Assembly (NCBI GenBank): GCA_025766275.1
Contig: JAFKAC010000005.1
Location: 2,528,275-2,592,274 of the forward strand
DNA from: Lactarius indigo
Lineage: Eukaryota > Basidiomycota > Agaricomycetes > Russulales > Russulaceae
Length of the DNA: 64,000 nt
Direction of reading: 5' to 3'
This document shows, piece by piece, positions 1-12,513 of this stretch. Positions within the stretch are counted from its first letter, which is position 1; every line of letters starts with the position of its first letter. The notes beneath the pieces were generated by a model, which was not told the origin of the DNA, ran no database searches, and saw only the letters and a program-made list of their open reading frames with translations. The position numbers were made by a program, and so were the translations under genes.

Positions 1-640
1 TCTCACTCGTTCGACTCTGATTCCTTTGTAATCGTGTCTATCGGAGCGTCGGTGAAAGCGTATTTATAAGTCTTATATGCGCTCAAAACAAGAACAATTT
101 GGTTCCAATACAACCTAAGAGACTCCAATTTTACGACACCGTGTCGGAGGGGACAAATGAGATCACTCACAATGAAGACACTGATGCCGGTAAAGATGAC
201 CTTAGCGGGCGAGAATGTCCGACGAATCGGTGTACCAGAGTATAAGTTCATGACAGACTCACCAATATCTGCCCAGCCAACACTTTCATGGTGAAGGTGT
301 TGGCATGGTAGATGCCGGTCATCACAGAAAACGCACAGAGAAAGAACGGTCAACGTCCTCTACGCGTTTTTTGCGAACACTCGGAGCCGATTTTCAACTT
401 CACACCTTCGTTCCGAGATCTATTAAACCAATCGACCCAGGGTTTGGCGCTTGAAGGACAGTCTGAGTTGCATCGGGAGAAATCGGATGCTTGCAGCGCT
501 GGAAAGTGAAGGAATGAACGGTAAGATGTTTATTGTACGCTTGTGGTACTCTCAAAAGTGGTGTAGTAGATGTATCGAGGTGACTCTTGAGGTGGACTGC
601 TGGCACGGCGAGTCCTGCTGAGGAAATGTCACAGACGGAG
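1..640 (-). repeat. Diverged direct repeat, copy A (possible STAND N-terminal exon relic)
   Basis: This stretch matches 15,334-15,980 in the same orientation over its whole length, with scattered substitutions and small indels; copy A may continue left of the window. Read on the minus strand, both copies encode a peptide containing SPAKVIFTG, followed directly by a GTGAGT donor. This resembles the motif and exon end (PAGAIFVGVNVLL) in the Goodbye-like domain of the NLR at 3.2 kb and related fungal STAND proteins. Stop codons break the frame upstream, so it would be a dead fragment. The repeat itself is directly seen; the STAND origin is an inference of moderate strength. Confidence 0.6.
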
Positions 641-3130
641 GTTGTCAGAACTCAAGGTGAACGACCACAGTGCGGGATCGTGGGAAAGTGTCGCTTATTA
701 TAAAGTTGGTGTCATCGCCGTCATCTATCATTAAAATGTTTCTTTCGCAGCGTGCCTATGTTGTAATGTCAGCCTATCTACTCGTCTCAGGCATAGACAT
801 GATAGAGACTCGCCTCTTGGGTGTCCTTTGTGACGGTCCGGGGGAGAGGCTGCGGATTGATAAGGCAACTTTTCCCATGGAAGGAGAAGCGGGGAGCGAT
901 GTGCGTCTGAGTCGGAATGGGCATGCGCTACGGAAGACGGTGGTGTGACCGATTGGTCATCGTATGAATTCGAATGGTGGACGCCAGATTCACGTTCTGT
1001 TTCTAATCCGGATAGACAGCAGGTTCCACTGATCGAGAACGAGTGCTGGTGGAGACTGATGTTGATGAGGCCAACGCAGATGGAGGATTGGGTGAGCGGG
1101 ATGAGTGAGAAGATTGGGGTGGGGAAGGTGTATTTAGGCACATAGAAAAGAGTTGATTGAGGGCCTGCATGCGGATAATTGCAATGAGTCGGTGAGAGAG
1201 AGTGAGTGGAGTGATACCTGAGGCGGTAGAAACTGTGGACCCGGGAAGCACTCACCATATGATTCCTTTGTGTTAAGCTCATAACACGTTGTAGCGTCAT
1301 AACGTGGTGATCGGACTGGGACGCCCCGCCGCCGCGGCTGACATTGAGTCTCGCAGTGTTAGCCTTTCCTAGATCCGCTCCTGCCAGAGAGGGACGAAGA
1401 TCGACTGGATCTGGAGTTGAGCGGCTTCTCATTGCGCATTGCTAGTGCAGAGGAGGCCGGAGGATGGGAAGGTATGCTTCGGGGCTCCGGGGCTCTGGGA
1501 GGTGTGGAAGATCTGAGGGAGAGGGTGCTGGCCCAGCACCGAGGAAGATCGCAGATAAAGGACGGGGCTTAGACACTAAGGAAGAGGGGGGTGCCATAGA
1601 GTGGAAGGGTTTGACGGGCGGTGGCAGCTAGACATCAAACGAGAACGAGTTAAAGAGAGAAGGTGGTGGTGGTGGTAGTGGTAGTGGTAAAGAAAGGAAA
1701 AGCGCGAAAAGCGCCAGCCTGCCCTGAGTGAGAGAGAAAGCGAAAAAGGAACTGAAGACGGAAACGGGCGCTGTGTTCAGAAAACGATGAGAAACAGCGA
1801 TCTTGACCTGTATGTCGGGTGAAAAGCAGTTGAGATAGACAAAACGTCGAAAGCGACAAAGGTAACAAGGACGAGGACAGTGACATGGACTGAGTACCGA
1901 GATCTGAGAGAGGGAGACGGACTAAGAGACGGACATCGACAAAGCCACGCAATTGCACGTTGTGGGAATTAATGTAATTCGCCTCAACTGCGCGAACACC
2001 GGAGTGAACACCGGATATCATTGAATACCATTGGATACCCATCGTCATACTCAACCAACGTGGTCAAACCAAACCTTCTCCAGCTTCCCTACAGTAAGTC
2101 TTCTCTCCTATTCTCCTTTCCGCTCCTTTCTTACGTGTCATTCAGGGGGTTGTTGCCTCCCATATTGATCTTTATCACCGCATTGAATCCCCTGGACCCT
2201 ATTCGCGCGCCAACGCTATATCCTCGTTGAACATCTACAGTATCATGGAGTGACCATCTTCTGATTGTGTCTTCAGACGAGTATACGCAACCCCTACAGG
2301 GGTGACCCAGACAATGATTTCTGTGTGTCTTCTGAGTCGGTTTCGGGCTTACGTTTTTGGGGCACATCAATATACCTGTGTTTCTCAAATGTACTGGGCT
2401 CATGGTATGACCAGTCTGTATCTCTGATATGTTTCATGGAATAAAAATGGATCGAAAAAAAAAACATATATCATGGAAGTAATTTTACTTTAGGGGAACT
2501 CCCATATTCTGTCTTAATCAACAGGGTCATACCTTGCGTTCTATCATAGTTACTGCTTCTCCGTCAAGTCTTAGTTCGGATCTTTGAGTACGTCCTTGAT
2601 GCACGGATTCACGTTGCGGACCTCCGCGAAAACACACCTCTATGGACGTGCAACGGGATAGCCTTGGATTCATACTTGATTCGATCGAGGTCGGCCCGAA
2701 ACTCAGGCCCGGCCTCATCGGAGCGGTCACTTCACGGCTTCCTCGTCGATATTTTCGTTTTTCCGAGTCACTGTAACTTAGAAATTACATTACGTGCCAC
2801 GCGGATTAGTCCGGTCTTGTACAAGGTTCGGTACTTCTGGCGTGTGACAACAAACATCGACGCTCACAGACTACTATCAACCACTTATCTCCGCGCCACC
2901 AAACAAGCGAGGTTTCTATCGACAGGATCGACCCTGTCGTTGTGGTATGCCCAGACAACCCGTTGAGACAACCTGTTAGACGCGTGATTAACTCGGTGAC
3001 TACATTACGGTGATGTTTGACGCCCAGGCTAGGCTCCTACTTTTAATTAATGTACTGTGTGCGGTCCTACCGTGATGTACTGTATGGTGGGCAGTGGGTA
3101 TGAGGTCAACTGCACCGTCACGGCCTGCAC
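641..3130. other. Intergenic, no supportable gene
   Basis: Only short, mutually overlapping ORFs without recognisable domains occur. A GTGGTGGT/GTAGTG low-complexity tract sits near 1,660-1,690, inside a purine-rich segment at about 1,450-1,900. The last few hundred bases are the promoter region of the NLR gene. Confidence 0.5.
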
Positions 3131-3135
3131 CCTTG

Positions 3136-3145
3136 CTTATATAGG
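3136..3145 (+). promoter_or_regulatory. TATA-like box of the NLR gene
   Basis: The sequence CTTATATAGG lies about 90 bases upstream of the chosen ATG at 3229. It is followed by a C/T- and A/C-rich leader, typical of a basidiomycete core promoter and 5' UTR. Confidence 0.5.
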
Positions 3146-3228
3146 GCTACTATGCGCTCAGAGTGCTTTCTCCACCAACCCACAACCTCCGTCACCAAAC
3201 GAACTATATCTCAGACTCTACTAAACCA

Positions 3229-6200
3229 ATGACTTCTATGTCTTGTTCTCAACCTACTGGCGCTGGAATCCTCGGTGCAGTCTTCGCCGACTATGCCAAG
3301 CAAATTGGGGTAGACCCATCCAAGCACCCCTTTTTCGACCAGGTTCAATCCTGTCATTCTCCAAATGACATCCTTAAACTACTAGAAGACAAGGCGAACG
3401 AATTCAAAGACTATCGAGAGGGAAACCGCAAATTAATCGACTGTCTTAAACCAGTAGTGGAGGTCGTCCATACGTTTTCCGGTGTTCTCAGCGAGGTCAT
3501 TAGCTTTGTGAGCCGAATATGGTCATCCTTCCCGTTCACAATTTCACCACTCTGTTACTAGGTGCCGTTCAAACCAGCAGGGGCGATCTTCGTTGGCGTG
3601 AATGTCCTCTTAACAGTACGTATCCTGTGACGCTTCGACTACATGTCGTCATAATATCTGGGCGCTACAGGCAGCCAGCGGTGTCAGTTCTAGCTACGAT
3701 GCACTCGTCGAACTGTTTGAATGCCTAGGAAATTTCTTGAAGCGCCTTCAGATCTACAACGGCATTTCACTGAATGCCTCGATGACGGAAATCATCGCAA
3801 AGATAATGGCCGAATTACTTTCGGTTCTCGCCCTTGCTACAAAGCAGATTAAGCAAGGTAGATTCAGTAAGTGGGTCATTGTTTTCAATATGCGATAACT
3901 CAACGTAGCACAGAGAAATTCGCAAAGAAGTTACTAGGAGAAAGCGAGATCGAGGCTGTCTTGCAGAGGTTGGATCGTCTCACTCAGGAGGAAGGTCGGA
4001 TGACCGTGGCACAGACCCTGGAAGTTGTCCACTGCCTCATGAATAATGTGAAGGTAGTCATGGATGGTGCGCAATATTTTCTTAACTTTTTACGGTCGTC
4101 CCTCTGAGGAGTTGCCATGGTAGATGGAAAGGCGTCGATCGATGGTATCTGGAAGGCTTTGGGTATGCTTTTACCCCATTTGGGCTCAGCCTTGCAGAAG
4201 CTGACCGGTACGCCAGATGCGATGCAACAAATTGCAATTAATATAAACAAGATCTGGCGTTCGTTATTGATTCGTTCTGCCACTATGTGCTGGTGGCGCT
4301 GATGCGAGCTGCAGGTGACCGATTGCAAGAGAAGTCCCAAAGTTGGCTCTCTCCCCCAGATCCGTCGCCAAATTTCAATCTTGCTTGCGAAATCCATCAA
4401 GACGGAACGACCACGTGGTTTTTCAGGGGAAGCGTCTTTGGTGAATGGTGCACGAAGGGTTCCTTGTTATGGATTCATGGAAAACGTGCGTTACTGATAT
4501 GAGACTTGAAAAGATCCTGATTCCTTTTCGTTCCCTCTCTGTAGCAGGTTCAGGAAAAACTATTCTGATGTACGTGTCTCGCATTTTTAAATTAAAGATA
4601 TTTACGGATTCTACTAGGTCGTCAATCATTCGAGAAATCGACCGGATGCATAACGCGGGATTAGCATCGATGGCGTATTTTTATTTCGACTCTAGGGACT
4701 CTCAAAAACAACACCGACGTGGCCTTCTTTCTTCTCTCCTCTCCCAGCTCAGCGCCGAGTCGAATCCCTGCTATCATATTTTGTCTCGTTTATATTCCGC
4801 CCATGCTAGTGGCACTCGACAACCTTCTGATAATGCACTCTGGCTATGTCTTGCTGAAATGCTGAAACTACAAGGGCAGCCTGCGATATACGTCATTATA
4901 GATGCCCTCGATGAATGCCCCAACATCTCCGGGATGCCGACCGCACGTGAAAAAGTGATTACGTTTTTGAAGGATCTTGTCGGTTTACAGCTCCCGAACG
5001 TGCATGTATGTGTCTCTAGTCGTCTGGAGATCGACATTCGCACCACTCTTGAAACCTTGGCGCTGTTCCGTGTATCACTCGATGACGAAGGCGGACAAAA
5101 GGAGGACATCTTGCAATACATTAATTCGGTCGTACACTCTGATCAGAGGTTGCGAAGATGGTCAGTAGAGCATAAGCAGTTGGTCATTGATACACTCTCT
5201 ACTAAAGCAAACGGGATGTAAGTAATCTCCCTCAGTCTCTCGGAATAATCACTGAATGAACGCGGTAGGTTCAGATGGGTTTATTGTCAGTTGGAGGACA
5301 TGCGTCAGTACTTTCCTGAAGACATCCAAAGCGCTTTGGATCACATGCCGGAGTCGCTGGATGAAACATACGAGCGCACGCTACTCAGGATTGACAAAGC
5401 GAAGCGGCAATCCGCACATCGACTCTTTCAGTGCTTGACTGTGTCTGTCAGGCCGCTTCATGTTGACGAACTTGCGGAGATTCTGGCAATTCGGTTCGAT
5501 GCGGCGGTTCCCAACACCGACGCGATATGGCAGCCAATCAACGCGGAAGAGGACGTGCTTTCTGCATGCTCCAGTCTAATCGTCGTTGTCAATGTGAATG
5601 GATCTCAGGTGGTTCAGTTTTCCCACGGTTCCATCAAAGAATTCTTGACCTCGGACCGCCTTGCCACCGCAAGCGAGAATCTCTCTCACTATCACATCGT
5701 TCCCCATTCGGCACATGCCACGCTTGCGCAAGCTTCGCTCAGTGTCCTACTCCAGCTCGATGACCGTATCGACAAAGACAGCATTAGGAACTTTCCGCTT
5801 GCTGATTATGCCGCACGACACTGGTTCAAACACGGCCAGTTCGCGAATGTGTCTTCGACCATCCGAGGAGCCACAGAGCGCCTGTTCGATCGAGAGAAGC
5901 CACACTTTTCTGCATGGGTCTGGATATACGACATAGATGACCCTTGGCGGAGATCCATGCCTACGAAGCACCCAGAGCAGCCAGAGGCGGTCCCATTATA
6001 TTACGCCATACTTTGTGGTTTCCGCTGGCTTATAGAACGCCTAATCGTCACCTACCCGGGGGATGTCAACGCAAGAGGGGGACGTTACGAGACTCCGTTG
6101 CTCACAGCAGTCCGGAAGGTATGTGTTAACGTTAGTATTGTGTTACCTCTTCAGCGCTGATCTGTATGTCCAGGAGAGCAATCCACTGCACCGAACGTCG

Positions 6201-9200
6201 CCAAGCAGATGCTTTGACATCGTGAAGTTGTTACTTGAGCATAACGCGGATGTCAACCTTCCAGGCCAAGAACACGGGACAACCCCTCTGCACGCTGCAT
6301 CAATTCGAGGGAGACTCGAGGTTTCACGGCTACTTATCGAGCGGGGTGCGAATGTGAACTGCCAGGCTATGGGAGGCGATACCCCCCTTTCGTTGGTGTC
6401 TTACAACCGCCACCTGGATGTCGCCCGGCTCTTAATCGACAGCGGTGCCGACGCGAAATCTCGTGATAACCAAGGCTGGACTGCTCTGCATGCGGCATCG
6501 CAGGGGGGGCATGTCGATATTGTAGAATTACTCATCCAACACGGCGTAGACGTCAATTCGCAATGTAACCGCCAAGCAACCCCGTTGCACGTGGTTTCAA
6601 CGACTGGGAAACTCGAGATTTCGCGACTACTTGTCCAGCATGGCGCAGATGTACACTCCCGGGACAAGAACGGCTGGACACCACTGCAGGCGGCGTCTTT
6701 CTTTGGACATCTGGATGTAGTTCAGTTCTTAATCGACAGCGGTGCCGACGTGAAATCTTGTGGCAACCAAGGCGGGACTGCTTTGCATGCGGCGTCGCAG
6801 GAAGGGTATATCGATATCGTAGAATTACTCATCCAACATGGTATAAACGTCAACCTGCAAAATGACCGCCAAGTCACATCATTGTTCATGGCTTCAGCAT
6901 GTGGAAAACTCGAGATTTCGCGACTACTTGTCCAGCATGGCGCAGATGTGCACTCCCGAGACAACCACGGCCTGACCCCACTACAGGCAGCGTCTTACTG
7001 CGGATATCTGGATGTGGTTCAGTTCTTAATCGACAGCGGCGCCGACGTGAACTCTCGTGACAACCAAGACTGGACTGCTTTGCATGCGGCGTCGCAGGGG
7101 GGGCATGCCGACATCGTAGAATTACTCATACACCATGGCGTAGACGTCAACCTGAAAAATGACCACCAAGTCACCCCATTGCACATGGCGTCAGCAAGCG
7201 GGAAACTCGAGATTTCGCGACTACTCGTCCAGCATGGCGCAGATGTGCACCTCCCCGACAACGACGACTGGACCCCACTGAAGGCGGCGTCACGCTACGG
7301 ACATCTGGACGTCATTCGGTTCTTGATCGACAGCGGTGCCGACGTGAACTCTCGTGACAACCAAGACTGGACTGCTTTGCATGAGGCGTCGCAGGAGGGC
7401 CATGTCGATGTCGTAGAATTACTCATCCAACACGGCGTAGACGTCAACCTGCAAAATGACCACCAAGTCACCCCGTTGCATATGACGTCAGCAAGCGGGA
7501 AACTCGAGATTTCGCAACTACTCGTCCAGCATGGCGCAGATGTGCACTCCCGAGACAACCACGGCCTGACCCCACTACAGGCAGCGTCTTACTGCGGATA
7601 TCTGGATGTGGTTCGGTTCTTAATCGATAACGGTGCCGACGTGAACTCCCGTGACAACCAAGACTGGACTGCTTTGCATAAGGCGTCACAGGGGGGGCAT
7701 GTTGACATCATAGAATTACTCATACACCACGGCGTAGACATCAACATGCAAAACGACCACCAAGTCACCCCATTGCACATGGCGTCGGCAAGCGGGAGAC
7801 TCGAGATTTTGCGACTACTCGTCCAGCATGGCGCAGATGTGCACTCCCGAGACAACCACGGCCGGACCCCACTACAGGCAGCGTCTTACTGCGGATATCT
7901 GGATGTGGTTCATTTCTTGATCGACAGCGGTGCCGACGTGAACTCCCGTGACAACCAAGACTGGACTGCTTTGCATGCGGCAGCGCAGGGGGGGCATGTC
8001 GACATCGTAGAATTACTCATACAACACGGCGTAGACATCAACATGCAAATTGGCCACCAAGTCACCCCATTGCACATGGCGTCGGCAAGCGGGAAACTCG
8101 AGATTTCGCGACTACTTGTCCAGCATGGCGCAGATGTACACTCCCGGGACAAGAACGGCTGGACACCACTGCAGGCGGCGTCTTTCTTTGGACATCTGGA
8201 TGTGGTTCAGTTCTTGATCGACAGCGGTGCCGACGTGAACTCCCGTGACAACCAAGGCTGGACTGCTCTGCATGTGGCGTCGCGGGGGGGGCATGCCGAC
8301 ATCATAGAATTACTCATACAACACGGCGTAGATGTCAACCTGCAAAATGGCCACCAAGTCACCCCGTTGCATATGACGTCAGCAAGCGGTAAACTCGAGA
8401 TTTCACGACTACTTGTCCAGCATGGCGCAGATGTGCACCTCCCCGACAACGACGGCTGGACCCCACTGAAGGCGGCGTCATGCTACGGACATCTGGACGT
8501 CATTCGGTTCTTAATCGACAGCGATGCTGACGTGAACTCTCAAGACAACCAAGGCTGGACTGCTTTGCATGAGGCGTCGCAGAATGGGCATGTCGATGTC
8601 GTAGAATTACTCATCCAACACGGCGTAGACGTCAACCTGCAAAATGACCACCAAGTCACCCCGTTGCATATGACGTCAGCAAGCGGGAAACTCGAGATTT
8701 CGCAACTACTCGTCCAGCATGGCGCAGATGTGCACTCCCGAGACAACCACGGCCTGACCCCACTACAGGCAGCGTCTTACTGCGGATATCTGGATGTGGT
8801 TCAGTTCTTAATCGATAACGGTGCCGACGTGAACTCTCGTGACAACCAAGACTGGACTGCTTTGCATGCGGCGTCGCGGGGGGGGCATATCGACGTCGTA
8901 GAATTACTCATACACCATGGCGTAGACATCAACATGCAAAACGACCACCAAGTCACCCCATTGCACATGGCGTCGGCAAGCGGGAAACTCGAGATTTTGC
9001 GACTACTCGTCCAGCATGGCGCAGATGTGCACTCCCGAGACAACCACGGCCGGACCCCACTACACGCAGCGTCTTACTGCGGATATCTGGATGTGGTTCA
9101 GTTCTTGATCGACAGCGGTGCCGACGTGAACTCCCGTGACAACCAAGGCTGGACTGCTTTGCATGCGGCGTCGCAGGGGGGGCATGTTGATGTCGTAGAA

Positions 9201-11559
9201 TTACTCATACAACACGGCGTAGACATCAACACGCAAAATGGCCACCAAGTCACCCCATTGCACATGGCGTCGGCAAGCGGGAAACTCGAGATTTCGCGAC
9301 TACTTATCCAGCATGGCGCAGATGTGCACCTCCCCGACAACGACGGCTGGACCCCACTGAAGGCGGCGTCACGCTACGGACATCTGGACGTCGTTCGGTT
9401 CTTAATCGACCACGGTGCAGATGTAAACTCTCGTGACAACCAAGGCTGGACTGCTTTGCATGAGGCGTCGCGGGGGGGGCATGTCGACATCGTAGAATTA
9501 CTCATGCAACATGGCATAGACGTCAACGTGCAAAGCGACCACCAAGCGACCCTTCTATTCCCTGCGTCGGTTGGCGGAAAACTCAAGTTTTCGTGGCACC
9601 TTGTCAACAGGGGTGCCGATTTGAACTCCAACGAGGATGGCTGTACCCCTCTTCAGATTGCGCTGTATAATGGACATCTGGGTGTTGCTCGGCTCTTGAT
9701 TGATGCAGGCGCAGATCTAAACTTTCGTGGCGACCAAAGCTGGACCCCGTTGCGTCCAGCAGCAGGTAAAGGTTATCTTGACATTATGAAGTTCCTACTC
9801 AGGCGTAGTGCGGACTTCAACATTCGAGATAGGATGTCATTGGACTCGGCGCCCGACAATGGAAAACTTAAGGTTGGTGGCCTCCTATCCGGACATGTGG
9901 CGGGTCCGACCTCCATTAATGGTGCTGTCAATACGACTCCGTCAACCATCATACCGCAAAATAGGGGCCCCACTGCTGTGCACGCGTCAGGGAAATCCGG
10001 AGAAGACGTAACACCCTTAGGCAATGGGCACTGCTCGCTGTACACTGCCTCACAAAATGGACAGCTTGACATTGTGCGGTCATTACTTGACCGTGGCACA
10101 GACGCTAACGAAAGGAGTACCTTTCACGCCACCGCACTGGATGCAGCATCAAGGTACGGGAAAATCGAGGTGGCAAAGTTGCTGATGGAGCGCGGTGCGG
10201 ATGTCGACTCCCGGGACCGGTTGGGCCGGACTCCGCTGATTACGGCATTGGAATATGACCAGTTTGAGGTCGCACAGTTATTACTCAACCACGGTGCCGA
10301 TGTGAACGTAGATACGGGGGGCCTCACCACCGCGTTGCATGCCGCATTGTATTCTGGGAAACTGGAGCTCACCCGGCTCTTACTCGAACGTGGCGCAAAG
10401 GTGGATGTACCGGACATCGACGGACAGACCCCAAGGCAATTAGCAAAGCGCCTAGGATCATACCGCAAGATTGCAGAGATGTTCCCTGGCTTTGAAGAAC
10501 ACGGAAATGGCGTCACCGTACAGGTGAGATTCGTTATTCAAGTGACACTCGATTCCTACCGCATCACTGACCCTCTCCCCCCGTGTGTCATTCTTGTTCC
10601 AACTCTTCCACTCGGCGGTGTACAAAACGATGATCGATGATCTCTCAGCTGTCTCCGCCCATTCCCCCTCAAGGTCCTCCGACTCATCACCCAGCACGCA
10701 CATCAACCCTAACGGATGCACCCGTGTCTGCACCGCCTTCACCTGCGCCCGCAACACGAAATACTACTGGTCCAACTGTTCCCGCCCCCACCTTTGTTTC
10801 GTCACGCAGCGAAACGGCTTGGAAACCTCGTGATGATACTAGTAGAGACCCTGTGCGTTCCCCGATCTCCACTTTTGTTTCCTCCTAGTTGACTGACTCC
10901 TCTGCTGGCACCTCCCCCTCGACCAGTACCGTGAAAAGTCGGTAGGTGATCGATTGCAACCAATGATCACCGTTGCCACCGCAGAGCGGAATAAAGCCGC
11001 GCAGACAGGTGAGAGACGAGACCAGTTTTCAGTTTTCTCACCCACCATGATCCTTTTTGCTGACTTTTTGCGCGTGCGCATCGTACAGCACAATGGACAG
11101 GCTGGGCCCTCAATGCCACAATTGCCGGCCAGGTTCTTGTCGGCGCGGTGGCCCTGGGGGGTGCATTGAGTGGTAGACATGTGCGGACCACACCTCCTTC
11201 CTTCAGCGTAACCCATTTCTGACATCATCGCTTAGAAATTGGTCGCAATTTCCGTCCTTGGTGGTGCTTCGACGTTCGTTGCGTCCTATTCGACACGCAT
11301 ATGCGGTTCGGACGAGCGCCGGGCATCACTTCTTCGGCTGAAAGCTCTTAATCATTTCCTGCGTGAGATCGAGGCGTTCCAGTTGATCCACGGGCACGAA
11401 GTCTCGCGCGTGTGGGACGAGAAGATCTATGGCTTCCGCCTTGGCCTGGAGAACATATTGGGCAACCAGCCAGGAAGCGTCACGATCAACTCAGAGGCAG
11501 CAGGTATTAAATCGAGCGTCAAGAAGGAGACCGCTGCTACGGATCATGTATCGGCCTGA
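3229..11559 (+). CDS. NLR-like STAND receptor: Goodbye - NACHT - about 44 ankyrins - SLATT-like 2TM
   Basis: Likely intracellular receptor NTPase of the fungal NLR class. Exons read by eye: 3229-3507, 3562-3615, 3671-3866, 3914-4066, 4109-4258, 4315-4485, 4545-4569, 4618-5217, 5269-6118 and 6174-10523, all with matching phases. The linker exon starts at 10649, then 10987-11008, 11089-about 11172, and 11236 to the stop at 11559. Product about 2,490 aa. Residues 1-300 resemble the Goodbye domain (exon ends and the KKFAKKLLGESE segment fit). NACHT: P-loop GKPGSGKT formed across the 4486-4544 intron, Walker B IYVIIDALDEC, sensor VCVSSRLE. Then ankyrins, a Pro/Ser/Thr linker with PPSPAPATRN, and two hydrophobic segments (ALNATIAGQVLVGAVALGG and LVAISVLGGASTFVASY) followed by a charged helix, resembling fungal SLATT. 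Weak points: several models are possible for 10,850-11,000, and the donor at 11,173 is phase 1 while the acceptor at 11,235 needs phase 0. The SLATT part may therefore be frame-broken, or a separate downstream gene. Confidence 0.85.
6174..10523 (+). repeat. Ankyrin array with nested higher-order repeats (99, 297 and 1188 nt)
   Basis: One 4.35-kb exon encodes about 44 ankyrin repeats in a 99-nt (33-aa) register. Repeats 4-34 form triplets of 297 nt: a W-T-A-L-H type, an HQVTPLHM type and a variable L-Q/L-K type. The variable member follows a pattern (FFGHL, YCGYL, R/CYGHL, YCGYL, YCGYL) that recurs at a spacing of 1188 nt: repeats 11-19 (from 7164) match repeats 23-31 (from 8352) in type and in diagnostic substitutions (HMTSASGKLEISQ at 14 and 26, KLEIL/RLEIL at 17 and 29, HGRTPL at 18 and 30). 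The first repeats and numbers 35-44 are diverged, and two near 9.83-10.0 kb are degenerate. Confidence 0.92.
10987..11559 (+). other. SLATT-like two-transmembrane effector region of the NLR
   Basis: Exons at about 10,987-11,008, 11,089-11,172 and 11,236-11,559 encode a short amphipathic lead-in, two glycine/alanine-rich hydrophobic segments of about 20 residues, and a helix containing LKALNHFLREIEAFQ and HGHEVSRVWDEKI. This layout, with the signature around GGASTFVASY, matches my memory of the fungal SLATT family (2TM modules named from SMODS/SLOG-associated effectors and thought to act in membranes). A profile search would settle it. The intron between the two membrane segments has non-matching canonical phases. 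Confidence 0.6.
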
Positions 11560-12513
11560 GGGTCCGACGGGACTAGGTAAGCGTACGGTAACCCGTTCCG
11601 CAGAAAGATTGGCTGAAAGGCGAAACCTACGACAGAAAGTACTTAACTTACTAGCGTGACTGCGACTAACGCCGAAATGGGACTCATAGCAGGATATGAT
11701 ACCTATTGTTTGTTTTCACTTATGTTCCATCCCACGCGCCGTGACCACCGTCGCTCTATATCCAGTGTCTGTTGTTCATTTACATCCTCTACTCACGATG
11801 ACGAACTAGGTTACACTCCCATCATTGTCATTTGCCACTTTTTACTAGTATTTTTTTTTTGTTGTGCTATTCACAGCTTTCGCCCCTCCACGGAATGACT
11901 TTGACTTTTGCAAAATGATGGACGCAAGGGCGAAAACCTACGCCCAATTTCATAGGAAACGTGACGTTCTATCGGAGCAAAGGCATAGTTCCCACTGCAA
12001 GCGAAGCCATTCAGCAACGTGTCTACCCATTCTGAACAACAGGAGCTGCGTCGAACTCGCAGAGGCCGTCGCCAAACATCAGCCCGGATACGTCGTCCCA
12101 ATGTGGGGTCGCAGAATTCATCAGTACGGCGGCGCGGCCCACGGCCGATGGTCTTGGGACAGCGTCGTTTCTGTGGCACATATGTTAGTCGTTGGCGCTA
12201 AGTAGGCATTGTCGGACAGGATGGTTACCTATTAGACTACCATGCAATGACAGGGTTCATCCCGGAAAACGCAAGAGCCGTTGAAAATGAGGCCGCGAGG
12301 GCAAGAATGAAGGGGGAAGTACGCATGGTTAGGGTGAAGCAGAAAGGCTCGAGAGTCTTCGCTGCGAGTCTGCGTGTTGGTATACCGGGCTGTAGAATAC
12401 TACATCCGCTTTTAGTCCACTACCACTGGCAGTGGGCTCCGAGTCATATTATCATTACTAGAGGTCACATCGTTCTCGATATGCACAGCATTAATTACAG
12501 CGAGCCAAATGAT
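11560..12513. other. Intergenic, no supportable gene
   Basis: Short ORFs only, on both strands around 11.86-12.2 kb, without recognisable domains. The interval holds the 3' sides of the NLR gene (+) and the NmrA-like gene (-), which converge. Confidence 0.5.

Noticed and set aside
731..1432. 233-codon minus-strand ORF
   Set aside because: Biased Ser/His-rich composition, no domain, overlaps other ORFs, and no promoter or splice support.
6401..10516. Regularly spaced minus-strand ORFs of about 80 codons beginning MSRECTSAPCW or similar
   Set aside because: They are antisense shadows of the 297-nt ankyrin period, repeated because the sense strand is repeated; no start context or splice signals support them.
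6174..10523. Regular array that could be mistaken for a CRISPR
   Set aside because: The period is 99/297 nt, both units and spacing are coding ankyrin repeats, and the host is eukaryotic.
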